Assembly: GCF_004769195.1 (NCBI RefSeq)
Contig: NZ_RQET01000012.1
Location: 1 to 64,000, forward strand
Reading direction: 5' to 3'
DNA: 64,000 bases
Source of the DNA: Leptospira fletcheri
Lineage (GTDB): Bacteria > Spirochaetota > Leptospiria > Leptospirales > Leptospiraceae
The position numbers and the translations under genes were made by a program. The notes under the pieces are model-generated. The model saw nothing but the letters and a program-made list of their open reading frames with translations. It ran no database searches and was not told the DNA's origin. This document shows, piece after piece, positions 38,382-46,465 of this stretch; the stretch's first letter is position 1, and each line of letters opens with the position of its first letter.

Positions 38382-39660
38382 ATCTTTCCAAAATCTGTTT
38401 GTACTTTCTGGGAGTTTGGCCCGTATAGATTTGCCGCGGACGTACTTTCCAATGGTTTCCGGCAAGTCGTTGCTCTCTCCAGTGCGCCATCCAACCCGGA
38501 AGTTTTCCGATGACCTGCATCGCGGTAAATAGTTCTTTCGGAATTCCTAAACTATGAAATAGCACTGCGCTATAGAATTCCAAATTCGGATACAGATTCT
38601 TTTCCAGAAAATAGGAATCCTTACTTAGATATTCGTCGACTTGTAGGGCGACTTCCGCGATGGGATCCAATTTTTTTTGCTTATAAAAATCGGAGAACAG
38701 TTTCTGCGCCACGATGGACCGTTTGCTCTTGGCCTTGTATGCGTCGTGCCCGAACGCGGTGGAATGGAAATGGCCCTTTCCCGTCTTGAATTTTTCCAGG
38801 TAATCCGCCGCAGGCAGTTTGGATTTGATGATGTCTTCGATCAATTCCACGGCGGCGACTTGTCGACCTCCTTCCCTGGATCCCCAGAGAGCGTTGATGG
38901 CCGAAGACACGGAGGCGAATATATTGGCTTGGGTGGATCCGATCAGTTGCACGGTTGTGTTGGATACGTTCTGCTCGTGATCGGCATACAGGATCCAGAG
39001 TTGGTTCAGGATCCTGTCGTGGTCTTCCGTCGGTTGGTATTTTACGGAAGGCAGGGAAAAAAGCATGTACAGAAAATTCGTGCAATACGGGTGTCTGTCC
39101 ACCGGATACACGAAAGGCTGACCGATCATCTTCTTATAGGAGAAAGCCGCGATGGTACGGATCTTTGCCAAAAGTCTCGCAGCTTGGTCGATTCCCTTAT
39201 CTAGATATTCCTCGTACTCGTTTTGGTAGTAGCTGGAAAGGGAGGATACCATGACGGACAGGATCGCCAAAGGATGTCCTTTGCCCGGAAATCCGTCGAA
39301 GAGATTGATCATGTCCTCGTGGATCAAACTGTGCTTGGAAAGTTTTGTGGAAAATTCCTTCAGTTGTTTTTCATCCGGGAGCTCCCCGTAGATCAGGAGG
39401 TAACTGGTTTCTACGAAGGTGGAGTAGTGCACGAGTTCGGCGACATCGTATCCCCTATAATGCAGGTCTCCCGTATCCGGATCCCGACGGGAAATCTTAC
39501 TCTGTGCATAGGCCGTATTGAAAAATCCGGGGTCGAAGGAAGTCAGTCCGGTCTTATCGTGCAATTCACGAATATCTATCCCTTTCTTTCCGTCGGTACC
39601 GATTACTAAGGGAAGTCGGTGGACTTGGTCCCCGACTTTCAATTCTACGAAGTCGCTCAT
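38380..39660 (-). CDS. Citrate synthase family protein with altered active site
   Basis: 426 residues, the length and fold of hexameric-type citrate synthases (YADHEQNVSNTTVQLIGS, PGWMAHWREQR, RPRQIYTG near the end). Aligned by eye to E. coli GltA, His228, His305, Arg314 and the late Arg are kept. However, catalytic His264 is Glu263 (LWGSREGGRQ), catalytic Asp362 is Glu361 (NLEFYSAV), Phe383 is Gln, Arg387 is Lys386 and His226 is Tyr225. The normal citrate reaction is therefore doubtful, and I do not assign gltA. It may use another acyl-CoA condensation, or have a regulatory role. A perfect dyad lies 17 bases before the start. Confidence 0.82.
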   Translation of the reverse strand: MSDFVELKVGDQVHRLPLVIGTDGKKGIDIRELHDKTGLTSFDPGFFNTAYAQSKISRRDPDTGDLHYRGYDVAELVHYSTFVETSYLLIYGELPDEKQLKEFSTKLSKHSLIHEDMINLFDGFPGKGHPLAILSVMVSSLSSYYQNEYEEYLDKGIDQAARLLAKIRTIAAFSYKKMIGQPFVYPVDRHPYCTNFLYMLFSLPSVKYQPTEDHDRILNQLWILYADHEQNVSNTTVQLIGSTQANIFASVSSAINALWGSREGGRQVAAVELIEDIIKSKLPAADYLEKFKTGKGHFHSTAFGHDAYKAKSKRSIVAQKLFSDFYKQKKLDPIAEVALQVDEYLSKDSYFLEKNLYPNLEFYSAVLFHSLGIPKELFTAMQVIGKLPGWMAHWREQRLAGNHWKVRPRQIYTGQTPRKYKQILER

Positions 39661-39676
39661 ACCGATAGGAAAAGCC

Positions 39677-39693
39677 GACTCGTCGGACGAGTC
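39677..39693. promoter_or_regulatory. 7-3-7 palindrome between citrate-synthase-like gene and araC-type gene
   Basis: GACTCGT-cgg-ACGAGTC is a perfect dyad 17 bases upstream of the minus-strand start at 39660 and 95 bases upstream of the plus-strand regulator at 39788. It is a candidate operator in a short divergent promoter region, and the adjacent AraC-type protein is one possible ligand. Confidence 0.35.
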
Positions 39694-39787
39694 AACCTTC
39701 CTTCGGAGACCCTGCGTGAATTTTGCCTTTCGCTGGACAAAACGCGCAGGGAAGTTTCTTGTTTCCTAGCCGACTGGCAGCTTATCG

Positions 39788-40879
39788 ATGATCGGTTCGT
39801 CCTTCTTTTTACAATTTTGGATCCAATTCGGAACGGCTCTTTCCTTGCTTCTGGCATTTATGGAAGGGGTTAAAAAACGGGAGTCCTTCCTGCCGGGAGG
39901 AATGTTTTTTTTGGCGTTGCTACTCGCCTCCGTGGAAAGTCGATTGGGGCTGACTTTAATTCCGGAGTCTCTGGAAAAAACCTGGCTCTGGATCTTTTTT
40001 TTCCCTTCGGTTTGGGCCATCGGACCGGCGCTTCTCTTCGTTTCCCGCAATATGGTCCAATTTGCGCTTGATCGGGAGATCTCGATCGGACCTCATTTTC
40101 TCCCCGCTTTCATCGTACTTTTTGGAGAATGTCTTACCATTCTTTTCCTTCCGACGGAATTCCGTAGGGAGGCCGTCTCCAATGCCATTCAGGGAAGCAA
40201 GGTGGATTTTCTTACCTTCGTTTCCGTTTTAGGATTCATCCACCAGACCGTGTATTCCGTATTGCTTTGGATTCTTTTCTTAAAGGTTTCCAAGGAAACA
40301 GAGATACCGTTATCCTCCTTTGTATACAGCATTTTAGTGGTGATTTTTGCGACCATCGAACTCTGTTGGCTTGGTTATTTTTTGAAGAGTAAAGAGCTAC
40401 TGGCCGTCGGAGCCAGTTTCCAAACCCTCGGAATCGTATTGATTTTTCTGTTTTCTTCCCGACACCCCAATTTCTTCGTCTCTTTAAAATCCGAGATCCA
40501 ACAAAAAAGATATGAGAGAACCCAGCTAGGAGGCGTCGATCTGGATGCCGTAAAGGCAAGATTATTGGAGTTGATGGAAAAGGAAAACGCCTATCGGGAA
40601 GAGGCTTTAAAGATTCAGGATCTAGCCCAAAGATTGCTTCTCACTCCGCACCAGCTTTCCCGGATTTTAAACGAGACATTCGGAAAAAATTTCAACGAGT
40701 TCGTAAACGGTTTTCGGATCGAAGAAGCGAAAACTCTTTTGGTGGAGGAGGAAGAACGGACCATCCTTTCCATCGGATATGAAGTCGGGTTCAATTCTAA
40801 ATCCACGTTTAATGCCCAGTTTTTGAAAATCTCCGGAATGACCCCGCAAGAATGGAGAAAAAAGGGTCTCAATTCATAA
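39788..40879 (+). CDS. AraC-family regulator with membrane-embedded N-terminus
   Basis: 363 residues. The first 225 contain about seven hydrophobic segments (SFFLQFWIQFGTALSLLLAF, MFFLALLLA, WLWIFFFPSVWAIGPALLF and others), then a short linker and a C-terminal AraC/XylS DNA-binding domain (about 265-363) with two helix-turn-helix units: IQDLAQRLLLTPHQLSRILNETFGKNFNEFVNGFRIEEAKTLL and ILSIGYEVGFNSKSTFNAQFLKISGMTPQEWRK. This one-component membrane sensor architecture is common in Leptospira. Its targets and signal are unknown; the divergent citrate-synthase-like gene is an obvious candidate. Confidence 0.87.
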   Translation: MIGSSFFLQFWIQFGTALSLLLAFMEGVKKRESFLPGGMFFLALLLASVESRLGLTLIPESLEKTWLWIFFFPSVWAIGPALLFVSRNMVQFALDREISIGPHFLPAFIVLFGECLTILFLPTEFRREAVSNAIQGSKVDFLTFVSVLGFIHQTVYSVLLWILFLKVSKETEIPLSSFVYSILVVIFATIELCWLGYFLKSKELLAVGASFQTLGIVLIFLFSSRHPNFFVSLKSEIQQKRYERTQLGGVDLDAVKARLLELMEKENAYREEALKIQDLAQRLLLTPHQLSRILNETFGKNFNEFVNGFRIEEAKTLLVEEEERTILSIGYEVGFNSKSTFNAQFLKISGMTPQEWRKKGLNS

Positions 40880-40948
40880 GATCGGACGATTCTTTTTTAC
40901 ATACCGGTTAGAATAAAACCTCCCCACTGAAAATGAGAGGAGGAATCC

Positions 40949-41914
40949 ATGTCACGGGAAACATATTCCGCGTCCGAACTGGCCGCTTATCGTCAAGTCC
41001 AGGCGCTTGCTTATAGGGCGGTGGAATCCGTTCGCAAAACTCTAAGTCCCGGGATCACGGAAAAGGAAGCCGCGAAAAGAATCGATGCTGCGATCCGTGA
41101 AGAAGGAGGATCCTCTTTTTTCCATTACGGATTCGCGTGGTTCGGAGATAGGACCGCCTTTCGCGGATTCAAACGTCCTCTTTCCTTCCGGCATCTCGGG
41201 AAGGGAGAAGGAATCCTTCCTCATTTCGGCGGAGATTTTCAACCGTCCGGGCGAAGATTGGAAGAAGGGATGGCTGTGATTTTGGACGTGGCCCCTTCGT
41301 TCGAAGGCAGGTCGGCGGATATCGGATATTCCTTTTGTTTCGGTAAAAACGAAGAACACGAAAGGGCGATGGCGTCTCTGGAAGTGTACCGTGAATCGAT
41401 CCTGCGGGGAGTTTTCGCCGAACGAACATTAGGTGAAATTTATCGGGAAGTGGACGAGATGATCCATGACGCAGGTTATGTAAACTGCCACGCCGTCTAT
41501 CCGGAAGGAGTACTCGGACACAAAGTGGGGAGACTTCCCGCTTACAATCTTCCTGGAGGAAGGTTCTACGGTTTTCCTCTCCAAACTTTCGCTTATCTAC
41601 TTCCGCAGATGGCGACCGCAAGACTCCCTTGGAATTCCAAACATTCTCCTCTTTGGGGAGAACGATCCGAATACCGAGCGGAGCCCGGTCTCTGGGCGGT
41701 AGAACCTCATATCGGAAAGATCTATTCCGGGCGAAACTCTACCGCATCTTTCGGAGTAAAATGGGAGGAAATTCTGGTGGTTACGGATTCCACGGCCTAC
41801 TGGTTGGACGAAGACTTACCCCATGTTCGAGGCTGGAAGAAGACTCATCCGGGCAAAAAGGAATCGAAATCCCAGAAATCCAAATCCGGAAAAAAAATCA
41901 AGGTTCCGGCTTAA
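40949..41914 (+). CDS. M24 family metallopeptidase-like protein
   Basis: 321 residues with the pita-bread fold of aminopeptidase P/methionine aminopeptidase. The metal ligands appear intact: Asp113 in VILDVAPS, Asp124 in RSADIGYSF (11 apart, as in the family), His in VLGHKVGRL (about 191), Glu in LWAVEPHIG and Glu in KWEEILVV. The C-terminal 25 residues are strongly basic (KKESKSQKSKSGKKIKVPA) and not part of the fold. GAGGAGG precedes the ATG. The next gene starts about 50 bases on. Whether it is a peptidase or a creatinase-type enzyme is open. Confidence 0.8.
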   Translation: MSRETYSASELAAYRQVQALAYRAVESVRKTLSPGITEKEAAKRIDAAIREEGGSSFFHYGFAWFGDRTAFRGFKRPLSFRHLGKGEGILPHFGGDFQPSGRRLEEGMAVILDVAPSFEGRSADIGYSFCFGKNEEHERAMASLEVYRESILRGVFAERTLGEIYREVDEMIHDAGYVNCHAVYPEGVLGHKVGRLPAYNLPGGRFYGFPLQTFAYLLPQMATARLPWNSKHSPLWGERSEYRAEPGLWAVEPHIGKIYSGRNSTASFGVKWEEILVVTDSTAYWLDEDLPHVRGWKKTHPGKKESKSQKSKSGKKIKVPA

Positions 41915-41964
41915 AAAGGGAGAAAGCGAAAAATGCGGGAAAAAACGAAACAGGCGGTCAACTT

Positions 41965-42816
41965 ATGAATCACAATCCGGTATTACAAAGCAAAGATTTT
42001 AATTTTTATCCTGTCCGAAAACCGAGGTTCGAATTTTCAAAAGACGGAACCAGTAAACATTGGCTAGACGGTTCCGCCTATAAAACCCATATTATGAATA
42101 CATGGACCTTATTCTTTCCGGACGGGGAAAGGTTCTTTATCCGGAGCATCCAGAAGTTTCTGCCGGCAATCAAAGATCCTAGAGTGTTAAGAAACGCGAA
42201 TGCGTTCCTCGGACAGGAGGCCCAGCATGCTGGAGAGCACAAAAAAACCTGGAAAATTCTGGAGGATCAGGGTTATAAAATCAAAGGATTCGTGAATTTT
42301 TTCAACGCACTTTGTTTCAAATTCATGGAGAAGGTAGGCTCCGCGAGAATGTGTCTTTCCGCCACTGCGGGAGCGGAACATTATACTTCCCTGATCGCCA
42401 CCATTGGCTTAAAGACGAAGGTACTGGATCGTGCGGAGCCTGAAATGAAACGCCTATGGGAGTGGCATGCTGCGGAGGAAATCGAGCATAAATCTGCGGC
42501 GTTCGACGTGTTACTGGATGTGGGAGGGAGCTATTTTCGGAGGATTTTCGGCTTTTTGGCGGCTACGATCGTATTCTGGCCGCTCACGTTTGTCGGAGCC
42601 GAAATCCTTTTATGGCAGGATGGATTGACGTTTAAATGGAAAACGAGAAGAGACGCGTTCCGTTTCATTTTCGTGGACGAAAAGGTATTCTTTCATTGGC
42701 TCGCTGCTTTCTTCCGATACCTCAAACCCGGCTTCCATCCGGATCAGGAGAACAATCTGGAATTGAGCAGAGCGATTTTTGAAGCCCCGGAACATAGATA
42801 CAAGGAAACTGCATGA
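41965..42816 (+). CDS. Predicted metal-dependent hydrolase (PF10118 type)
   Basis: About 283 residues from the ATG at 41965. The N-terminal block WLDGSAYKTHIMNTWTLFFPDGERFFIRSIQKFLPAIKDPRV and the metal-ligand motif FLGQEAQHAGEHKKTW, with EHYTSL and AAEEIEHKSAAFD later, match the ferritin-like di-metal family annotated as predicted metal-dependent hydrolases. Hydrophobic segments near residues 190-215 suggest membrane contact. The stop overlaps the start of the next gene by four bases (ATGA), so it is coupled to the SDR gene. The chemistry of the family is not settled; lipid-related roles have been suggested. Confidence 0.82.
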   Translation: MNHNPVLQSKDFNFYPVRKPRFEFSKDGTSKHWLDGSAYKTHIMNTWTLFFPDGERFFIRSIQKFLPAIKDPRVLRNANAFLGQEAQHAGEHKKTWKILEDQGYKIKGFVNFFNALCFKFMEKVGSARMCLSATAGAEHYTSLIATIGLKTKVLDRAEPEMKRLWEWHAAEEIEHKSAAFDVLLDVGGSYFRRIFGFLAATIVFWPLTFVGAEILLWQDGLTFKWKTRRDAFRFIFVDEKVFFHWLAAFFRYLKPGFHPDQENNLELSRAIFEAPEHRYKETA

Positions 42817-43610
42817 GCAATCTGCGCGAAAAACATATATTGATTACCGGAGCCAACGGAGGTTTCGGTAAAGAACTGACGAAGCAACTTCTGGAAAAGG
42901 GAGCCTATCTCATCCTGACGGACATGAAGGCGCCCGATACGAAACCCGAAACTTATCTGGGCGGCAAAGCGGCCAAAGGCAGGATTCTGGGAAGTCTTGC
43001 CGCCGACTTGAGTTCGGAAGCCGGTTGCAATAAAGCCTACAAGGATGCGACCAAGATCGATCCGAAGATAGACATACTCGTCAACAATGCCGGATTAGCG
43101 TTTATGGGGCGCCTCTTGGACGTTCCCATGGAAAAATGGAAGTTGATTCTGGACGTGAATCTCTACGCGCCCATTTATCTTTCCCGCCTTTTTCTGCCTG
43201 CCATGTTGGAAAGAAAATACGGGCATATCGTGAATCTTTCTTCCGTCGCCGGAATCACTTCGCCGGGAGAGTTGGTCTATTATTCCGTTTCAAAATTCGG
43301 AATCCGTGCCTTGGGAGAAGCATTGGATTCAGGTTATCGTCAAAAGGGAGTGTACACCACGAACGTCTATCCTTTCTTTGCCGACACGAACATTCTGAAA
43401 TCCGAACAGTTCGGCGGGCAAGAACGGAAAGAGGTTCCCAAAGCGATCGTGGACAGTCCTTCCATGGTGGTGAGAGCGATCGTACGGGGAATGGAAAAGA
43501 AAAAACTGCATGTGTTCCCGGGGTTTACCTCCAAGATGATCCGTTTTTTAACTCGTTTGTCTCCCGGATTCCTGAGAGCCATGGAGCGTCTGGGACAAAA
43601 GGTATCGTAA
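42813..43610 (+). CDS. Short-chain dehydrogenase/reductase
   Basis: 265 residues with the Rossmann motif ITGANGGFGKEL (about 10), NNAGLAF, the catalytic Ser in VNLSSVAGITSPGEL and YxxxK in YYSVSKFG. The C-terminal region (IVRGMEKKKLHVFPGFTSKMIRFLTRLSPGFLRAMERLG) resembles SDRs that act on acyl or lipid substrates near membranes. It lies in a coupled run with a metal-dependent hydrolase upstream and an alpha/beta hydrolase one base after its stop, which suggests a small catabolic pathway for an ester or fatty compound. Confidence 0.88.
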   Translation: MSNLREKHILITGANGGFGKELTKQLLEKGAYLILTDMKAPDTKPETYLGGKAAKGRILGSLAADLSSEAGCNKAYKDATKIDPKIDILVNNAGLAFMGRLLDVPMEKWKLILDVNLYAPIYLSRLFLPAMLERKYGHIVNLSSVAGITSPGELVYYSVSKFGIRALGEALDSGYRQKGVYTTNVYPFFADTNILKSEQFGGQERKEVPKAIVDSPSMVVRAIVRGMEKKKLHVFPGFTSKMIRFLTRLSPGFLRAMERLGQKVS

Positions 43611-43611
43611 T

Positions 43612-44574
43612 ATGAATCGTACAGGAACCAAGCCCGGATTAAAAAAAAGTTCCTCTTTTCTCGCTCCTGAAAGTGGATCCTTTCGGGAGACTCGGATTGT
43701 AAACGGAGAAGTTTCGCTTTTTTTAAAGTACAACGGAACTTCGGCGGAACGGAAAAATCGGCCCACAGTCCTGTTCGTTCACGGATATCCGGACGATCAC
43801 AGAACATGGTCCTATCAGTTGGATGCGTTATGCAAAGAATATAACGTTGCCGCATTGGATTTGCGAGGCGCCGGGCTTTCCTCCAAGCCTAAAAAACAAA
43901 AAGAGTATAACGTAAGACGGATCTTCGAGGACCTCAAGGAAGTGATCCTTTTTTTAGGAGGAGGCAAACCGGTTCACTTGGTCGCGCACGATTGGGGCGC
44001 TTTGATCTGCTGGGCGTTTGTGGGCAGTGAGGAATATTCCCATCTGATCAAATCTTATACGGCCATGGGAGGACCTCATCCTGTTTTGGCCCAACGAGGC
44101 ATGTTCCGGCTCTTCTTTTCCTTGAATCCGGTTTCGATGTTTAAGGCTTTGTCTCAGGCCCGCAGATCTTGGTACGTTCTTTTCTTTCAGATTCCTTTTT
44201 TGCCGGAATGGTGCTGGAGATTTTTCCCTAAGTTTCTCTGGAAGATGGCCATGAATTTGGGCGGGGTTCCCAAAGAGGATTCGCTCCGTTCCAAAACCGA
44301 AGAAGAGATCCTATCTTCAGCAGTTTTGCCGATCAATCTGTACAGAGAAATGTTGCGAGGAGAAAGGTTTCCCGTTCCGAAACGGATCCGTCCTCCGGTC
44401 CAGGTACTGATTCCGGTCAAAGATTTTGCGATCCGCCCCGAGTGTTATAAAACTCATAGAGAAGTCTGCGACTCCTACCGGGAGTTCCGTTTGGATGCCA
44501 ACCATTGGGTCCAAAGGATCTTTCCGGATTCCGTTACGGAAAAGGTCAAAGAATTCGTCTGGGAACACGGCTGA
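43612..44574 (+). CDS. Alpha/beta hydrolase, epoxide-hydrolase/haloalkane-dehalogenase-like
   Basis: 320 residues. The oxyanion loop HGYPDDHRTW and the nucleophile elbow VAHDWGALICWAF, with Asp as nucleophile, are typical of the epoxide hydrolase group, rather than Ser hydrolases. The acid and base would lie in LIPVKDFAIRPE and LDANHWVQ. Start is the ATG overlapping TAATATG just after the SDR stop; AAGGT sits upstream. The cap domain (about 150-240) is helical. The gene order suggests it works with the SDR and metal-dependent hydrolase. Confidence 0.83.
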   Translation: MNRTGTKPGLKKSSSFLAPESGSFRETRIVNGEVSLFLKYNGTSAERKNRPTVLFVHGYPDDHRTWSYQLDALCKEYNVAALDLRGAGLSSKPKKQKEYNVRRIFEDLKEVILFLGGGKPVHLVAHDWGALICWAFVGSEEYSHLIKSYTAMGGPHPVLAQRGMFRLFFSLNPVSMFKALSQARRSWYVLFFQIPFLPEWCWRFFPKFLWKMAMNLGGVPKEDSLRSKTEEEILSSAVLPINLYREMLRGERFPVPKRIRPPVQVLIPVKDFAIRPECYKTHREVCDSYREFRLDANHWVQRIFPDSVTEKVKEFVWEHG

Positions 44575-44634
44575 TCCGAATGATTTTCAGAGGATTGGTT
44601 GGCTTTTCCCGACCGTTCCTCGATTCTGTCCCGG

Positions 44635-45591
44635 ATGAAGCATCCGGAGATGTTCCGCAATCGATTGGGAAGGATGTCCAAGCATTGGAAAAAATGGGCA
44701 AAAAGAAGAAATATCTTCTGCTTCCGGATCTATGATCGGGATATTCCTCAGGTTCCGATCTCTGTAGACCTCTACGAGGATTTTTGCCTCGTATCCGAAT
44801 ATAGCAACGAGTACCCTCTTACCGAAGAACAAAGGGAAGAAGAAAGGACGCAATTCCGGTCCATCATTCTAGAAATCCTCTCCGTCGGAGAGAACAAACT
44901 CTTTTGGAAAAAAAGGGAGCCTAAGAAAGGAATCTCCCAATACGAAAAGTTGGAGGACAGGGCCGCCTCCGCGATCGTTCGGGAAGGAGGCCTGCGCTTC
45001 CGAGTCAACCTGAGCGATTATTTAGATACCGGTCTTTTTTTGGACCATCGATTTACTCGGGAACTAGTGAGGAGGGAGAGCGCGGGAAAGAATGTGCTGA
45101 ACCTTTACTCTTATACGGGATCCTTTTCCGTTTATGCCGCATCCGGCGGAGCGGCAAAAGTAACCAGCGTCGATCTTTCCAGAACCTATTTGGATTGGTC
45201 GGAGGAGAATTTCCGGCTCAACGGATTAGATTCCGACAAACATTCCTTTCTGCGGGAAGACGTAAGCGAATGGTTGAAGCGGGAACGAGTGAATCCGAAT
45301 CGGGAGAAGTTCGATCTGATCGTAGTGGATCCTCCTACGTTCTCCAATAGTAAAAAGATGAGGGACGTTTTCGAAGTTCAAAAAGATTATTCTTTCTTGT
45401 TGAATTCGATCTTCAAGGACTTCACCTCCGATCGAGCTGCGCTTTATTTTTCCACGAACTTCCGAAAATTCAAAATGGAGCCGGATTCGGTCTTGTGGGA
45501 AAATCAGAGGGACTTGACCAAAGAAACTCATCCTGAGGATTTTAGGAACGAAAAGGTTCGGCAGGTCTGGAGAATGGAAAAGAATTCCTGA
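44635..45591 (+). CDS. RlmK-type 23S rRNA methyltransferase (stand-alone)
   Basis: About 318 residues from the ATG at 44635. The sequence follows the C-terminal half of E. coli RlmKL: MFRNRLGRMSKHWKKWAKRR, CFRIYDRDIPQVPISVDLY, GISQYEKL, FRVNLSDYLDTGLFLDHR, VLNLYSYTGSFSVYAASGGAAKVTSVDLSRTYLDWS and VVDPPTFSNSKKM. RlmK makes m7G at position 2069 of 23S rRNA. The RlmL half with its THUMP domain is missing here, so this is a free-standing enzyme. An overlap with the tail of the alpha/beta hydrolase region is avoided by this start. Confidence 0.85.
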   Translation: MKHPEMFRNRLGRMSKHWKKWAKRRNIFCFRIYDRDIPQVPISVDLYEDFCLVSEYSNEYPLTEEQREEERTQFRSIILEILSVGENKLFWKKREPKKGISQYEKLEDRAASAIVREGGLRFRVNLSDYLDTGLFLDHRFTRELVRRESAGKNVLNLYSYTGSFSVYAASGGAAKVTSVDLSRTYLDWSEENFRLNGLDSDKHSFLREDVSEWLKRERVNPNREKFDLIVVDPPTFSNSKKMRDVFEVQKDYSFLLNSIFKDFTSDRAALYFSTNFRKFKMEPDSVLWENQRDLTKETHPEDFRNEKVRQVWRMEKNS

Positions 45592-45609
45592 AAGAATTCC
45601 GAAGAAAGT

Positions 45610-46374
45610 ATGAAGATTCCTGCAATTGTTTTTCCGTTTCTTGTTGCTGTTTTCTTATCCGGTTCTTTGTTCGGAAAGTCTCAGGACGCGGATGACGCTT
45701 CCAAATCCCTTCGCACTTTGGATCCGGCTTCTCTTCCCATACATTCGGCTCAAGCGGAAAGAAGGGCGGCGAATCGGTTTTTTATCGGAGGAATCGGTGC
45801 CGACGGCTTCGTTTGGGGAGGCATAGGGGTTCAGATCTCCGGAAGATTCGCGCTTTCCCTTCAAATGCAGGAACAGAGTTCCCTCCAAAGATTCGATCTG
45901 AAAATGAATCTAGTTCCCGCCAATCTCAGCGGAACCTTTACGTTAACCCAACACGAAAGGATCCAAAGGCAGACCGGTCTACAATTCGAATGGTTCCCGT
46001 TCTCGAATCCGTATTTTTTTGCGTTCGGCGCCGGTTTAGAATCGTTTTCGGAAAAACAGAGAAAAAGGGAAATCTGGTTCCCGTATGTCTCCGTCCAGGA
46101 ACACGATTGGAATCTAAATCAGAAAAGGCCTTTCCTATCTGCGGGAGCGGGACTTCGATATCTCTTCGGATCCTCCTTTTTTGTACACTTCGGCGGAAAC
46201 ATATTACTGTATTTGAAACAGGATTATCACGTGAATCGGGGAGCATATTATACGAGTGCGATATGGGATCCGACTCAATTCCAACAATTATGGACGGAGC
46301 CGGATAAGGAAGGGAAAAGTAGGCAGAGCGGATATGGAGCTCAAATACAGATCCTACTAGGATTCTACTTCTAG
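45610..46374 (+). CDS. Putative outer-membrane beta-barrel protein
   Basis: 254 residues with a signal peptide (MKIPAIVFPFLVAVFLSGSLFG). The rest alternates aromatic and polar residues in strand-sized units (FFIGGIGADGFVWGGIGVQIS, FALSLQMQEQ, LSAGAGLRYLFGSSFFVHFGGN) and ends in IQILLGFYF, with a terminal Phe as expected for BAM-recognised barrels. No family is recognised. It begins 18 bases after the rRNA methyltransferase gene, but a functional link to that gene is not implied. Confidence 0.62.
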   Translation: MKIPAIVFPFLVAVFLSGSLFGKSQDADDASKSLRTLDPASLPIHSAQAERRAANRFFIGGIGADGFVWGGIGVQISGRFALSLQMQEQSSLQRFDLKMNLVPANLSGTFTLTQHERIQRQTGLQFEWFPFSNPYFFAFGAGLESFSEKQRKREIWFPYVSVQEHDWNLNQKRPFLSAGAGLRYLFGSSFFVHFGGNILLYLKQDYHVNRGAYYTSAIWDPTQFQQLWTEPDKEGKSRQSGYGAQIQILLGFYF

Positions 46375-46427
46375 TACTCGATTCGCATATTATTATTTAA
46401 AAAAATACGATTCTTGCAAGAAAAAAA

Positions 46428-46458
46428 TTGTCAAAATTATAGCATTTCGTCGTATATT
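46428..46458 (+). promoter_or_regulatory. Promoter that may give a leaderless message
   Basis: TTGTCA at 46428-46433 and TATATT at 46453-46458 are separated by 19 bases. Transcription would begin about seven bases later, at or next to the ATG at 46466, and there is no Shine-Dalgarno. The surrounding 80 bases are very AT-rich. Confidence 0.45.
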
Positions 46459-46465
46459 GTGGTCT

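Noticed and set aside
38380..39660. Plain call of citrate synthase gltA
   Set aside because: Catalytic His and Asp are replaced, so the standard function should not be assigned on fold alone.
41629..41964. N-terminal extension of the metal-dependent hydrolase
   Set aside because: It lies inside the M24-family gene in another frame; the hydrolase family begins at 41965.
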